Source: Alteromonas portus
GTDB taxonomy: Bacteria > Pseudomonadota > Gammaproteobacteria > Enterobacterales > Alteromonadaceae
Assembly: GCF_005117025.1 (NCBI RefSeq)
Contig: NZ_SWCO01000010.1
Location: 62,001 to 126,000 of the forward strand
Length of the DNA stretch: 64,000 nucleotides
Direction of reading: 5' to 3'
A program made the translations under genes and the position numbers. How positions within the stretch are numbered: the first letter of the stretch is position 1; every line of letters starts with the position of its first letter. The notes under the pieces are model-generated. The model saw only the letters and a list, made by a program, of their open reading frames with translations, was not told the DNA's origin and did no database searches. Positions 37,689 through 46,373 of this stretch are shown here, piece by piece.

Positions 37689-37994
37689 TTACCAGCTGGC
37701 TTTCTTAAGGCCAGGGACTTCACCGCGCATCGCTGCTTCGCGAAGCTTAATACGGCTAAGACCGAATTTGCGTAGGTAACCATGTGGACGACCAGTAACA
37801 CGGCAACGGTTACGTTGACGAGACTTACTAGAGTCACGTGGCAGTTGTTGTAGCTTCAGAACAGCGTCCCAACGCTCATCTTCAGAAGCGTTAACATCGC
37901 TGATAATCGCTTTAAGTGCGGCGCGCTTTTCAGCATACTTAGCTACTAGCTTAGTACGCTTAGCTTCACGTGCCTTCATTGATTCTTTTGCCAT
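37689..37994 (-). CDS. rpsN: 30S ribosomal protein S14
   Basis: A 101-residue protein: [20 protein letters not shown], then [19 protein letters not shown]. It is the zinc-free long form, with only one Cys in that region. It follows rplE by 12 bases. Confidence 0.98.
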   Translation of the reverse strand: MAKESMKAREAKRTKLVAKYAEKRAALKAIISDVNASEDERWDAVLKLQQLPRDSSKSRQRNRCRVTGRPHGYLRKFGLSRIKLREAAMRGEVPGLKKASW

Positions 37995-38006
37995 AACCCT
38001 ACACCC

Positions 38007-38546
38007 CTACTTTTTGAATGGGAAGTTAAACGCGTCCAGCAGAGCACGTGCTTCTTCATTTGTATTCGCACTGGTAGTGATAGTGATATCCATACCGCGA
38101 ACCTTATCCACTTTATCGAAATCGATTTCAGGGAAAATGATTTGCTCACGCACGCCCATGCTGTAGTTACCACGTCCGTCGAATGATTTAGGATTCAAAC
38201 CACGGAAGTCGCGAACACGTGGAATAGCGATTGAAATCAAACGCTCTAGGAATTCCCACATACGCTCGCCGCGTAGGGTTACTTTACAGCCAATCGGATA
38301 ACCTTCACGGATTTTAAAACCCGCTACTGATTTTCTAGCAACTGTAACAACAGGCTTCTGACCGGCGATAGCCGTCATGTCAGCTTGAGCATTCTCAAGT
38401 ACCTTTTTGTCAGCAACTGCTTCACCTAAACCCATGTTTAGAGTGATTTTTTCAATCCGAGGGACTTGCATGACGCTTTTGTATCCGAACTGCTTAGCAA
38501 GTTCAGCTACTACTGTTTCTTTATAGAAATCATGCAGTTTCGCCAT
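38007..38546 (-). CDS. rplE: 50S ribosomal protein L5
   Basis: A 179-residue protein starting [20 protein letters not shown], with [20 protein letters not shown] and [20 protein letters not shown]. It binds 5S rRNA. A frame with four extra residues is less likely. In E. coli the start of this gene is the S8 regulatory target; I did not verify such a fold here. Confidence 0.98.
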   Translation of the reverse strand: MAKLHDFYKETVVAELAKQFGYKSVMQVPRIEKITLNMGLGEAVADKKVLENAQADMTAIAGQKPVVTVARKSVAGFKIREGYPIGCKVTLRGERMWEFLERLISIAIPRVRDFRGLNPKSFDGRGNYSMGVREQIIFPEIDFDKVDKVRGMDITITTSANTNEEARALLDAFNFPFKK

Positions 38547-38563
38547 CGTACTCTCCAATATAA

Positions 38564-38878
38564 TTAAACAAGTTCGCCGTTAGACTTGAAGAAACGTACT
38601 TTCTTCTCATCTTCGAAACGGAAACCAACGCGATCTGCTTTGCCCGTTGCCGGGTTAACAATCGCAACATTAGAAACGTGAATAGAAGCTTCTTTCTCAA
38701 CGATGCCACCAGCTACGCCCAATTGTGGGTTTGGCTTAGTGTGCTTCTTAACGAGATTAACGCCTTCTACAATTACACGGTTATCAGCAATAAGCACTTT
38801 AAGGACTTTGCCTTGTTTGCCTTTGTCTTTACCCGCTAATACGACTACTTCATCATCACGACGAATTTTATTAGCCAT
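38564..38878 (-). CDS. rplX: 50S ribosomal protein L24
   Basis: A 104-residue protein with the KOW motif in [19 protein letters not shown] and [19 protein letters not shown]. It is an early 50S assembly protein. It follows rplN by 12 bases. Confidence 0.98.
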   Translation of the reverse strand: MANKIRRDDEVVVLAGKDKGKQGKVLKVLIADNRVIVEGVNLVKKHTKPNPQLGVAGGIVEKEASIHVSNVAIVNPATGKADRVGFRFEDEKKVRFFKSNGELV

Positions 38879-38890
38879 TATCGTGACTCC

Positions 38891-39259
38891 TTATAGTACC
38901 TCTGGGGCCAATGAGATGATTTTCATGAAGTTTTCACTTCTCAACTCACGGGTAACCGGGCCAAAGATACGCGTACCAATTGGTTGCTTGTTAGCATTAA
39001 GCATAACAGCCGCGTTACCGTCAAAACGAATGGTAGAACCATCTGCACGACGAACGCCTTTTCTAGTACGCACCACCACTGCATTCAGTACGTCACCTTT
39101 TTTAACTTTACCGCGAGGAATTGCTTCCTTAACAGTAACTTTGATGATGTCACCGATACCTGCATAACGGCGATGCGAGCCACCAAGAACCTTAATACAC
39201 TGAACCCTGCGAGCGCCGCTGTTGTCTGCAACGTCCAGGTTAGTTTGCATTTGGATCAT
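38891..39259 (-). CDS. rplN: 50S ribosomal protein L14
   Basis: A 122-residue protein: [20 protein letters not shown] then [19 protein letters not shown]. It heads the block; in most gammaproteobacteria rpsQ and the S10 operon come right before it, but here the stretch upstream leads to a hybrid kinase on the same strand. The genes for S10 to S17 are not in the window. Confidence 0.97.
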   Translation of the reverse strand: MIQMQTNLDVADNSGARRVQCIKVLGGSHRRYAGIGDIIKVTVKEAIPRGKVKKGDVLNAVVVRTRKGVRRADGSTIRFDGNAAVMLNANKQPIGTRIFGPVTRELRSENFMKIISLAPEVL

Positions 39260-39431
39260 GTTAGTGCTCCGCTCTTAAAATTAAGACTCTCCCGAGTCGT
39301 TAGTGCTGCTAAAAACAACTGGATGTCGTTGCTTTTATGTACATACCCCCATAAAAAGGGCGCGAAATAATAACAGAAAAGATTTAGAAGTGATAGCGGT
39401 AAATTGAATTATTTTTAAACTATGTGCGCAA
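39260..39431 (-). promoter_or_regulatory. Leader and promoter region of the spc block
   Basis: Read on the minus strand it has a TTATTAT-type -10 element at 39367-39373 followed by a GC-rich CGCGCCC discriminator, as in stringently controlled ribosomal promoters. A matching -35 is poor. The roughly 100-base leader before rplN holds the short inverted pair GACTC/GAGTC. It must start the block, since the gene before it ends in a terminator. Confidence 0.4.
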
Positions 39432-39437
39432 TAAAAA

Positions 39438-39460
39438 AGCCCCGACTAAAAGCCGGGGCT
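39438..39460 (-). terminator. Terminator of the hybrid kinase gene
   Basis: AGCCCCG (39438-39444) and CGGGGCT (39454-39460) form a GC-rich stem; on the minus strand it is followed by a U run from the A's at 39432-39437. It lies 20 bases past the kinase stop. Confidence 0.88.
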
Positions 39461-39480
39461 GATAACCACGTCATAGGTTA

Positions 39481-41604
39481 TCAAGCAGGATCTTTTAGCG
39501 CTGAAACGTTGTTTTTTAACTGCTTACTCAAATGCCTAAAAACACATTCTTTTAAACGACTTACACCAACAGGTTTTGATATGAAGTCGTTCATTCCAGA
39601 ATTCAAGCACTTTTCTTTTTCTTTTGTTACTACATTAGCTGTTAGGGCGATAATAGGGATTTCAGCAGATTGTTGATCTAATAACCTGATTTGTTTAGTT
39701 GCCTCTAGTCCATCCATTACAGGCATATGGCAATCCATGAGTATTAACGCGTAAGGCGATTTTTCCGCCATCGAGCGCTTAACTTTTTCTACGGCCTCTT
39801 GGCCGTTTACCGCTAAATCACTAACAAGGCCTATTTCTTTTAACTGCTCTTTAATTACGAGTTGATTGATTTCGTTATCTTCGACAATAAGCGCCTTCAA
39901 CGCGCTCAACTCGGCTTTACTCGGCATGTAGATAGTATTCTGGTCTACTGCTTTTTCTTCTTCTGCGCCCACATTGGCATCATCTAATGTGAGCGTAACG
40001 GTAAAGCGGGCACCAATGCCCAACTCACTGCTCACTTCTATTTTACCGTTGTAGTGTTCAACTATTTGTTTAACGATTGGTAACCCTAATCCTGTTCCTT
40101 CAAAACGATGCTGCGTAGTGTTTTCAGCCGGCGCACTCTCTACATGCATAAAGGGCGTGAATATAAATTTCTGCTGCTGCGCACTAATACCCATTCCAGT
40201 GTCAGTGACAATTAGTTTTACCCGATAGCGTCCCTTACCGTAACGCACACATTTAGTATCAACGGTTACCTCGCCTTCTTTGGTAAACTTAAATGCATTG
40301 TTGAGGAGGTTAATGAGAACTTGCCCAAGCCGTAGCTTGTCGGCCATAAAATGTTGGCCTTGAAGCGCGGCAGTACTTACGCTGAATGCAACCCCTTTTT
40401 CCTCTGCAAGCCTTGTAAACATAGGTATTTGTTCTTCAATCACTTCTGCAAAGCTGGTTGACGCGTCTTCGAATACCAGTTCACCTGCGTCAATTTTTGA
40501 AAAGTCTAATATGTCGTTCACGATGTCGAGAAGGGTGTCTGCGCTTTGCGTAGCAAGGGAGGCTAACTCCAATTGCTTCGGATTTAGCGAAGTCCCCATT
40601 AACGCTTCTAACATTCCCTGAACGCCATGAATAGGGGTGCGTATTTGTTGGCTCATATTTGCCAAAAACTCACCTCTAGCTTTCAGAGCGTTTTGCGCTA
40701 AATCACTTTTGTGCTGAAGCACTGCTTTATCGATATGCATTTGCGTAATATCAACGGTAGCGCCCACTACTTTTACACACCTTCCGTTTTGCATTATTGG
40801 ATGGGCTCTACTTTCAATCCACCTCGTTTCACCTGCATCAGTTCGAATCTCTACTTCGTAACAGAAATCACTTCCTGTTTTCGTCATCTTCTCAAACTGT
40901 TCTGCGTACCTTTTGCGATGCTCATCGTGAGCAATAAATTTCAGTATATCTTCGGCGTGCAGAACACGATCACTATGAACGTGGAACATACGCTTTAGTG
41001 CGCCCGACCAGATAACTGCGCCACTTTCTACATCTAACTCCCATGTACCCACACCAGCCAAATTTGTTACTTGGTTTAGCAGAGAGTTTCGCTCTTCAAA
41101 CATGACTTTTTGTGCATTCAAATTACTAATTGACTGCTGCCGTTCAAGTTCGTTACCAATCCAAGTGGCTAACAATAGTAGGTAATCCATTTCTAGCTCG
41201 TTGAACGGTTCATTTCTTGGAGATAGCGAGGAAAAGTTTACCGTACCATAGAACTCACCAAAGACATGGATAGGGGAAGCGAGGTAGCTTTTTAGCGTGT
41301 ACTTCTCGAAGCAGGGATGTGAAGCACCTGGTTGAACATCGATGTTATGGTAGGCAATCACAGAGTCTTCACTTGCCACATCGGCACAGTACGTATCGTG
41401 AAGGGAAAATTCAGCGCCTTTTGGTATGTTATCGTCAAATGTGACGACACTTCTCACGCGGTACCGTTCGCCTTGAATATTACTCACAATCCCTGTTTCT
41501 AAACGAAGCGCTTCTGTACCAATACGCAATAAATTCGCTAACTTTTCATCTAAGGACATGACCCTGTCATTAGATATTAATTGAAGATCTTGAATAATAC
41601 TCAT
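39481..41604 (-). CDS. GAF-PAS hybrid histidine kinase homolog lacking the H-box histidine
   Basis: About 707 residues. A GAF domain (35-160) and a PAS domain (170-290) come first. In the dimerisation helix the conserved ANMSHEIRTP becomes ANMSQQIRTP: Gln319, codon CAA at 40648-40650, stands where the phospho-accepting His belongs. The ATPase part looks intact: LGQVLINLLNNAFKF, VTDTGMGIS, GTGLGLPIVKQI. A receiver domain ends the protein (LIVEDNEINQLV, LILMDCHMPVMDG with its Asp, ALTANV, ISKP). It could be a non-phosphorylating sensor or a regulator of another kinase. The ATG at 41604 is chosen over a TTG 27 bases upstream, helped by GGAGGG. It is just upstream of rplN. Confidence 0.85.
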   Translation of the reverse strand: MSIIQDLQLISNDRVMSLDEKLANLLRIGTEALRLETGIVSNIQGERYRVRSVVTFDDNIPKGAEFSLHDTYCADVASEDSVIAYHNIDVQPGASHPCFEKYTLKSYLASPIHVFGEFYGTVNFSSLSPRNEPFNELEMDYLLLLATWIGNELERQQSISNLNAQKVMFEERNSLLNQVTNLAGVGTWELDVESGAVIWSGALKRMFHVHSDRVLHAEDILKFIAHDEHRKRYAEQFEKMTKTGSDFCYEVEIRTDAGETRWIESRAHPIMQNGRCVKVVGATVDITQMHIDKAVLQHKSDLAQNALKARGEFLANMSQQIRTPIHGVQGMLEALMGTSLNPKQLELASLATQSADTLLDIVNDILDFSKIDAGELVFEDASTSFAEVIEEQIPMFTRLAEEKGVAFSVSTAALQGQHFMADKLRLGQVLINLLNNAFKFTKEGEVTVDTKCVRYGKGRYRVKLIVTDTGMGISAQQQKFIFTPFMHVESAPAENTTQHRFEGTGLGLPIVKQIVEHYNGKIEVSSELGIGARFTVTLTLDDANVGAEEEKAVDQNTIYMPSKAELSALKALIVEDNEINQLVIKEQLKEIGLVSDLAVNGQEAVEKVKRSMAEKSPYALILMDCHMPVMDGLEATKQIRLLDQQSAEIPIIALTANVVTKEKEKCLNSGMNDFISKPVGVSRLKECVFRHLSKQLKNNVSALKDPA

Positions 41605-41634
41605 GAGGATTTTCGCCCTCCTAAACTGCAAATA

Positions 41635-41665
41635 AAAAAGGCCAATGTTTTAACATTGACCTTTT
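41635..41665 (-). terminator. Hairpin after the DUF4397-like lipoprotein gene
   Basis: AAGGCCAATGTT pairs with AACATTGACCTT with one mismatch, around a short TT loop, flanked by A and T runs. It lies 70 bases past the stop at 41737. Confidence 0.65.
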
Positions 41666-41736
41666 AAACTTATGAGATATTTCAAGAGATGAAAGTTTTT
41701 CACCTTATCAATTAGTATAATAAATATACTAAACGA

Positions 41737-43131
41737 TTAATAAAGCACGTTAATTTCATATCCAGTTGCTGTATCTGCTGGTTCAACAGTAACAATGTAG
41801 TTCTCTTCTTCAGTAAATCCAAACAATGCTGTTCTATCTAGAAGTACTTGTTCTTCGTTGCTATCTTCGTATACCGCTATCACTTCATAGTAGTCTGAAG
41901 GCAATACTTCACTTGTGCTTTCTGCAAACTCTAAGTTTTGTACGTCGTACTCTGCGGTATCAATGGTTTCGTCGTTTCTTACTAAATAGAAATCAACGTC
42001 ATCGAAATCACTTACTAAGTTAATAAAGTTAACTGTTTTATCATAAGCCTGAGGCAATCCGCTTTCTACAAACGTCGCTGCACCTAACTTGTTATCGGTG
42101 TTGTAAATAAGTATAGCTTTACTCTCACCCTGGTTAAGGGTAATCAGCTTATTGCTAAGTGATGTAACTGTACCTGAAGGATCGGTAACCGTAACGCGAT
42201 AGTCACCATAGCGAATGGTGCTAAATTCAGATAATTCACCTGCGGCAAGCGTGAAGCTCACGTCTTCCTCGTCAGTGTTGCCACCAAATGTTACCTGCAA
42301 CTCTGCATCTAAGTTGGTTGAATTATAAATACGATATTGTGAGTCGGCTTCTACGTCAGTAAGCGCAGTTACTGTTGAAGAGTTCAATACTGTGTCGACC
42401 ACAAGCCCTTCTTGAATTGCACCACTTACGTCACGAAGCGTCATTAAATACTCAGTTTCGTACACAAAATCGAGGGTTTGCGATTCAAATACGACTTCGT
42501 CACTACCAGGTTCGGTAAGGTAAATAGTGTATTCACCTTCATCGAAGTATTCACTGTCGTCATCAGCATCCCAGTAGTCAAACTCAATCATGTCGCCAGT
42601 CGTTACTGTGCCTAAGAAATTAGCCGCTTCAAACGGGTCACCAGATTCGCTCATGTAAAAATCGTATGATGAGTCATCTATAGCAACTGATAACGCGAAT
42701 AAACGAAAGTGATCCTCAAGGGATTCGCGTTCATAAGAATAAGTAGTAAAAGTTGGGTTACTGAAGTCACCACTCATAACCACAATGGTTTTATAACCTG
42801 TCTTTAAACTTACCGTAATTTCGTCAATATAAACTTCTTGATCGTCTGAATCGGTACGAATGAACTCCAACTCATACTCGTCTGCATCCATTGAATACAT
42901 CGACGTAGCATCACCAAATTGAGCAGACCCAAAGCTATCTCCATCCACCTCTCGCATTTCAACATTCGCGCCATTAGGTGAAGCATTATAAAACTGTATG
43001 TAGGCATAAGAGTAATCTGAGCTACTGCTGTCTGAGCCACCACAAGCGGTAAGCCCTAGCAGCGCCACAAGCCCTACAGCCACTGCACGGAACCAAGTTC
43101 CACTGCGCAAAGAGTGAGAGGTCAATTGCAT
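41737..43131 (-). CDS. Acidic DUF4397-like lipoprotein
   Basis: A 464-residue protein. The N-terminus has a lipobox VALLGLTACGG with Cys30, followed by a Ser-rich linker (SDSSSSDYS). The body contains repeated IgG-like beta segments of DUF4397 type: YIQFYNASPNGANVEMRE near 45, YRIYNSTNLDAELQVTFG near 265, and VNFINLVSDFDDVDFYLV near 365. Asp and Glu are very frequent, fitting a marine surface-exposed protein. It likely sits in the outer membrane; function is unknown. It lies between the kinase and the protease, each with its own terminator. Confidence 0.8.
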   Translation of the reverse strand: MQLTSHSLRSGTWFRAVAVGLVALLGLTACGGSDSSSSDYSYAYIQFYNASPNGANVEMREVDGDSFGSAQFGDATSMYSMDADEYELEFIRTDSDDQEVYIDEITVSLKTGYKTIVVMSGDFSNPTFTTYSYERESLEDHFRLFALSVAIDDSSYDFYMSESGDPFEAANFLGTVTTGDMIEFDYWDADDDSEYFDEGEYTIYLTEPGSDEVVFESQTLDFVYETEYLMTLRDVSGAIQEGLVVDTVLNSSTVTALTDVEADSQYRIYNSTNLDAELQVTFGGNTDEEDVSFTLAAGELSEFSTIRYGDYRVTVTDPSGTVTSLSNKLITLNQGESKAILIYNTDNKLGAATFVESGLPQAYDKTVNFINLVSDFDDVDFYLVRNDETIDTAEYDVQNLEFAESTSEVLPSDYYEVIAVYEDSNEEQVLLDRTALFGFTEEENYIVTVEPADTATGYEINVLY

Positions 43132-43441
43132 AAATTGAATGTCCTTTGAAGTTGTTCTTTATTGGTTTAAGCCTGCGTTACGCTAATAGGCACATGTAAA
43201 GAGTGCTTATCTTGGCACGCACAATACAGCGATATGGCTGTCTGAAAAGAGCTTGGTTCAAAGCTTTACACCATCTTTGCAAAGCTGACCTTTCTTTATA
43301 AAAACTGACAAATCACTGTATTGAATCCTTGTTCCAAAGACGCAACACAAAATGTGTGAGTGAAAGGTTGTTGGGGTAACAGGTACAAAAAAAGCCTGCT
43401 GAAAAGCAGGCTTTAAAGGTGTTTAAGGAAGGTCAGACTAT
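43132..43441. other. Intergenic stretch with a terminator
   Basis: About 310 bases with the protease terminator at 43391-43414 and the promoter region of the lipoprotein gene. I see no gene or other element in it. Confidence 0.6.
43391..43414 (-). terminator. Terminator of the S8 protease gene
   Basis: AAAGCCTGCT (43391-43400) and AGCAGGCTTT (43405-43414) make a perfect ten-base stem with a GAAA loop, and A's upstream give U's on the minus strand. It is 28 bases from the stop. Confidence 0.9.
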
Positions 43442-45112
43442 TTACTCATACGAGTATGATAAGGTTACACCGCTGTATGATGAGTATGCGCGAATGCCAA
43501 TATGCCATGTACCTGATGCTGGTGCATCAAATGTACACACTTCACTATTACCATTTTGGTAAGGGCGACAATCGTAGCTATTCGTTTCCGGCTGCGAGCC
43601 AAACTTCACGTAAAGATCGGCATCGCCTGAACCACCCGAGGTACGAATTGTCATTTGCGTTACACCTTCTGGGATAGTCCAGGTGTAGCGATCCCAGCTT
43701 CTGCGAGTGCCTGAAAGGCCGGTTAGCTGACCTGATACGGGTTCTACGCCAGGCTCAGAGCCGCCGCCGTCACCCGTGCCGCTTCCGTCACAGCCATTGG
43801 TGTTTAGATAGTTATACGCATCAGCAAGCTGCATTAAGCCGTAGCCATAGAAGTTATCGCGACCCGCACTACCTTTATCTTCAGCCGTTGCGTTAAGTGC
43901 ACTACGAATTTGGTTATTCGAACACTGCGGGAAGTAACTCCATACTAGTGCCGCGCCACCAGCCACGTGCGGCGTAGCCATAGATGTACCGCTTAGTGAA
44001 GCATAAGTATTGGTCGGATAGGTAGACTGTACTGCACTGCCCGGCGCGGCAATTTCAACCTGATCGTTGTATTGGCTGTAGCTGGCACGATTTTCGTTTG
44101 AGTCTACCGCAGCAACAGACATTACCGCATCATATGAAGCTGGGTAAGACTTCGCGCTGTTACCATCGTTACCTGCAGCAGCGACCAATAACATGCCGGC
44201 ATCTGTGAAGCTTTGCATTGCATTTCGTTCGGTGGTTGAAGAACTGCCGCCACCTAAGCTCATGTTAACAACATTCGAACCCGCGTCCTGACACTGACTA
44301 ATCGCATCGATTAGGTCAGACGCGTATGTCCACTGGCCGTTGTCATTGAAGATTTTCACAATATGCATATCTACACCTGGATATACACCAACTACGCCTT
44401 CGTTGTTATCGTATGCTGCAATGGTGCCCGCTACGTGGGTACCATGACCGTTACCATCGTTATACCAGTTACCTACTGCACTGTTGTTAGCTTGGCCCGT
44501 AACACCGTCGTTTGTTCCAGGCAGATCGGGGTGACCCAGATTGTAACCTGTATCAATGATACATACTTTGCGAGCCGTAGTATCTGACTGAGCAAACTGA
44601 TTAGCTTGAACCATGGTGTAGCCGTAAGGCGTGGTCTGCGCCATAGGCTTACGTCGAACATCCACTTCAATACTTTCCACATTAGGGTTTTTGCGAAGCT
44701 TATTCAGCGCAGACTTACTCATTGTAGCCGCTACCATTTTATGCTTCTTAAGCTCTTTCTTAATTGCACCACCTGCTTTTCTTACTTCAGATTTTGCAGA
44801 TGCGATGTCGAAAGGCTTTTTACCTTTTGATTTGGCATTTGAGATTTGACCTTTACCTGTTAATGCACTTACTTCAACCGTTTCACTGGTCATCTCATCT
44901 TTGAACTTGATGATGTAACGCTCTTGTTCCGCGGTAAAAACACGGTCGACAGTCAATCGATTACCTAGTGCTTGTTTTAGGGTTTGAGGCTTTTCTTTAA
45001 CTTTTACCAAGCCTTCGCCTGCTGCCATCGCAGAATTACCCATTAAGCCAAGTGATACAGCTAGAGCAGCTGCTGTTAGACATGTGTGTTTCTTATTTAA
45101 TTTTGAGTTCAA
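43442..45112 (-). CDS. S8 family serine protease (subtilase) with PPC domain
   Basis: A 556-residue exported protease. Residues 1-30 are a signal peptide (ALAVSLGLMGNSAMA). An I9-like propeptide follows. The S8 domain has the Asp in CIIDTGYNLGHPD, the His in GNGHGTHVAGTIAA, the oxyanion Asn in VAAAGNDGNS and the Ser in SLSGTSMATPHVAGG. Residues about 460-556 form a pre-peptidase C-terminal domain (SGGSGDADLYVKFG, CTFDAPASGTWHIGI). It should be released to the medium and degrade proteins. Frequent in Alteromonas and Pseudoalteromonas. It sits alone with its own terminator. Confidence 0.93.
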   Translation of the reverse strand: MNSKLNKKHTCLTAAALAVSLGLMGNSAMAAGEGLVKVKEKPQTLKQALGNRLTVDRVFTAEQERYIIKFKDEMTSETVEVSALTGKGQISNAKSKGKKPFDIASAKSEVRKAGGAIKKELKKHKMVAATMSKSALNKLRKNPNVESIEVDVRRKPMAQTTPYGYTMVQANQFAQSDTTARKVCIIDTGYNLGHPDLPGTNDGVTGQANNSAVGNWYNDGNGHGTHVAGTIAAYDNNEGVVGVYPGVDMHIVKIFNDNGQWTYASDLIDAISQCQDAGSNVVNMSLGGGSSSTTERNAMQSFTDAGMLLVAAAGNDGNSAKSYPASYDAVMSVAAVDSNENRASYSQYNDQVEIAAPGSAVQSTYPTNTYASLSGTSMATPHVAGGAALVWSYFPQCSNNQIRSALNATAEDKGSAGRDNFYGYGLMQLADAYNYLNTNGCDGSGTGDGGGSEPGVEPVSGQLTGLSGTRRSWDRYTWTIPEGVTQMTIRTSGGSGDADLYVKFGSQPETNSYDCRPYQNGNSEVCTFDAPASGTWHIGIRAYSSYSGVTLSYSYE

Positions 45113-45632
45113 AATTTATTTCCTGTTTTATCTGTCTTATTAACTTCAGCACTGTTTTTACCCGTGCTTTTGAAGCTATTTGTTATTAAATGACATACAG
45201 GTATAACCATTACCTCATACGAAAAGCTCATCCATGACAACCGACGCAACAGCGTTGCAACGACCTACCCGTTTGCCAGGTTTGTAGATAACTAGTCATA
45301 AAGAAGTTAGCTACATAGCTCATATTAGGCGGCTAATCAAACAGTTGAGTATGTTGCCTTAACCCTGGTAAGTATTTTTTATACCTTAAAAAATACTTAA
45401 AAAGACACCAAACATTGTGAAAAGCACGCCAAATGTGTTCTACGAGCAAATTCATGTTAGGAATAAAATTTTATAATTAACATTTAAATTACAAATTCAA
45501 ATGTAACAAAATATTAAAACACTTATAAATTTTGCTTAAATGCAAAAAAAGCGCGTGTTCCTCTCGGAACACGCGCTTTATCAGAATAACAATTGTTTAG
45601 GCCTAGAGGCCTTCTTAGCTTTTGGGGCTACG
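45113..45632. other. Protease upstream region and rlmB terminator
   Basis: About 520 bases. It is AT-rich near 45480-45540 and contains the probable promoter of the protease gene and the terminator at 45548-45579. No coding frame with family resemblance is seen. Confidence 0.6.
45548..45579 (-). terminator. Terminator of the rnr-rlmB operon
   Basis: GCGCGTGTTCC (45551-45561) pairs perfectly with GGAACACGCGC (45566-45576) around a TCTC loop; the A run at 45544-45550 gives the U tract on the minus strand. It is about 55 bases from the rlmB stop. Confidence 0.92.
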
Positions 45633-46373
45633 TTATAGTCCGCGCTGCCTTACAATCTCGTACAAGCATACACCTGTAGCAACCGACACGTTCAAGCTTG
45701 TCACGCTGCCAGCCATAGGGAGCTTCACCAACTCGTCACACGTTTCTTTGGTAAGCCTTCGCATGCCTTTACCTTCAGCCCCCATTACTAATGCAGTTGG
45801 GCCTTTCAGGTCTACATCATAGAGGGTTTTATCGGTTTCACCGGCTGTGCCAACAATCCATAGCCCTTTATCTTGAAGATGCTTCAAGGTTCTAGCCAGG
45901 TTCGTGATTTGAATAAGTGGAACCACTTCAGCGGCGCCACAAGCTACCTTTCTTACTGTGCCATTTAAACTTGCTGATTTATCTTTCGGTACTACTACCG
46001 CGTGCACCCCTGCTCCATCTGCAGTACGCAAGCACGCACCTAGATTATGAGGGTCGGTAACACCGTCTAGCACCAAAATTAAAGGCTGCGCTTCGCTTTC
46101 TAAAATTTTGTCTAAATCAGCTTCATCTAGCACGCGGGCTGGTTTTGCTCTTGCTACCACGCCTTGGTGTTGCTCACCGCTTACTTTGTCATCTAGTGCT
46201 TTGCGCTGACAAAACTGAACTGAAATACCGAAACGACGGGCTTGGTTAACAATGTTGGTTAAACGCTCGTCATTGCGACCTTTCAACACCAACACTTCCA
46301 TTACACGCTCGGGCTCTTTTTCAAGTACCGACTGCATGGCATGTAAACCGTATAACCATTCTTGCTGCGCCAT
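45633..46373 (-). CDS. rlmB: 23S rRNA (Gm2251) 2'-O-methyltransferase RlmB
   Basis: A 246-residue SpoU-family enzyme. The small N-terminal RNA-binding domain has [19 protein letters not shown]; the knotted SAM domain has [33 protein letters not shown] and [17 protein letters not shown]. It methylates G2251 in the ribosomal P loop. It begins right next to the rnr stop, as in E. coli. Confidence 0.96.
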   Translation of the reverse strand: MAQQEWLYGLHAMQSVLEKEPERVMEVLVLKGRNDERLTNIVNQARRFGISVQFCQRKALDDKVSGEQHQGVVARAKPARVLDEADLDKILESEAQPLILVLDGVTDPHNLGACLRTADGAGVHAVVVPKDKSASLNGTVRKVACGAAEVVPLIQITNLARTLKHLQDKGLWIVGTAGETDKTLYDVDLKGPTALVMGAEGKGMRRLTKETCDELVKLPMAGSVTSLNVSVATGVCLYEIVRQRGL

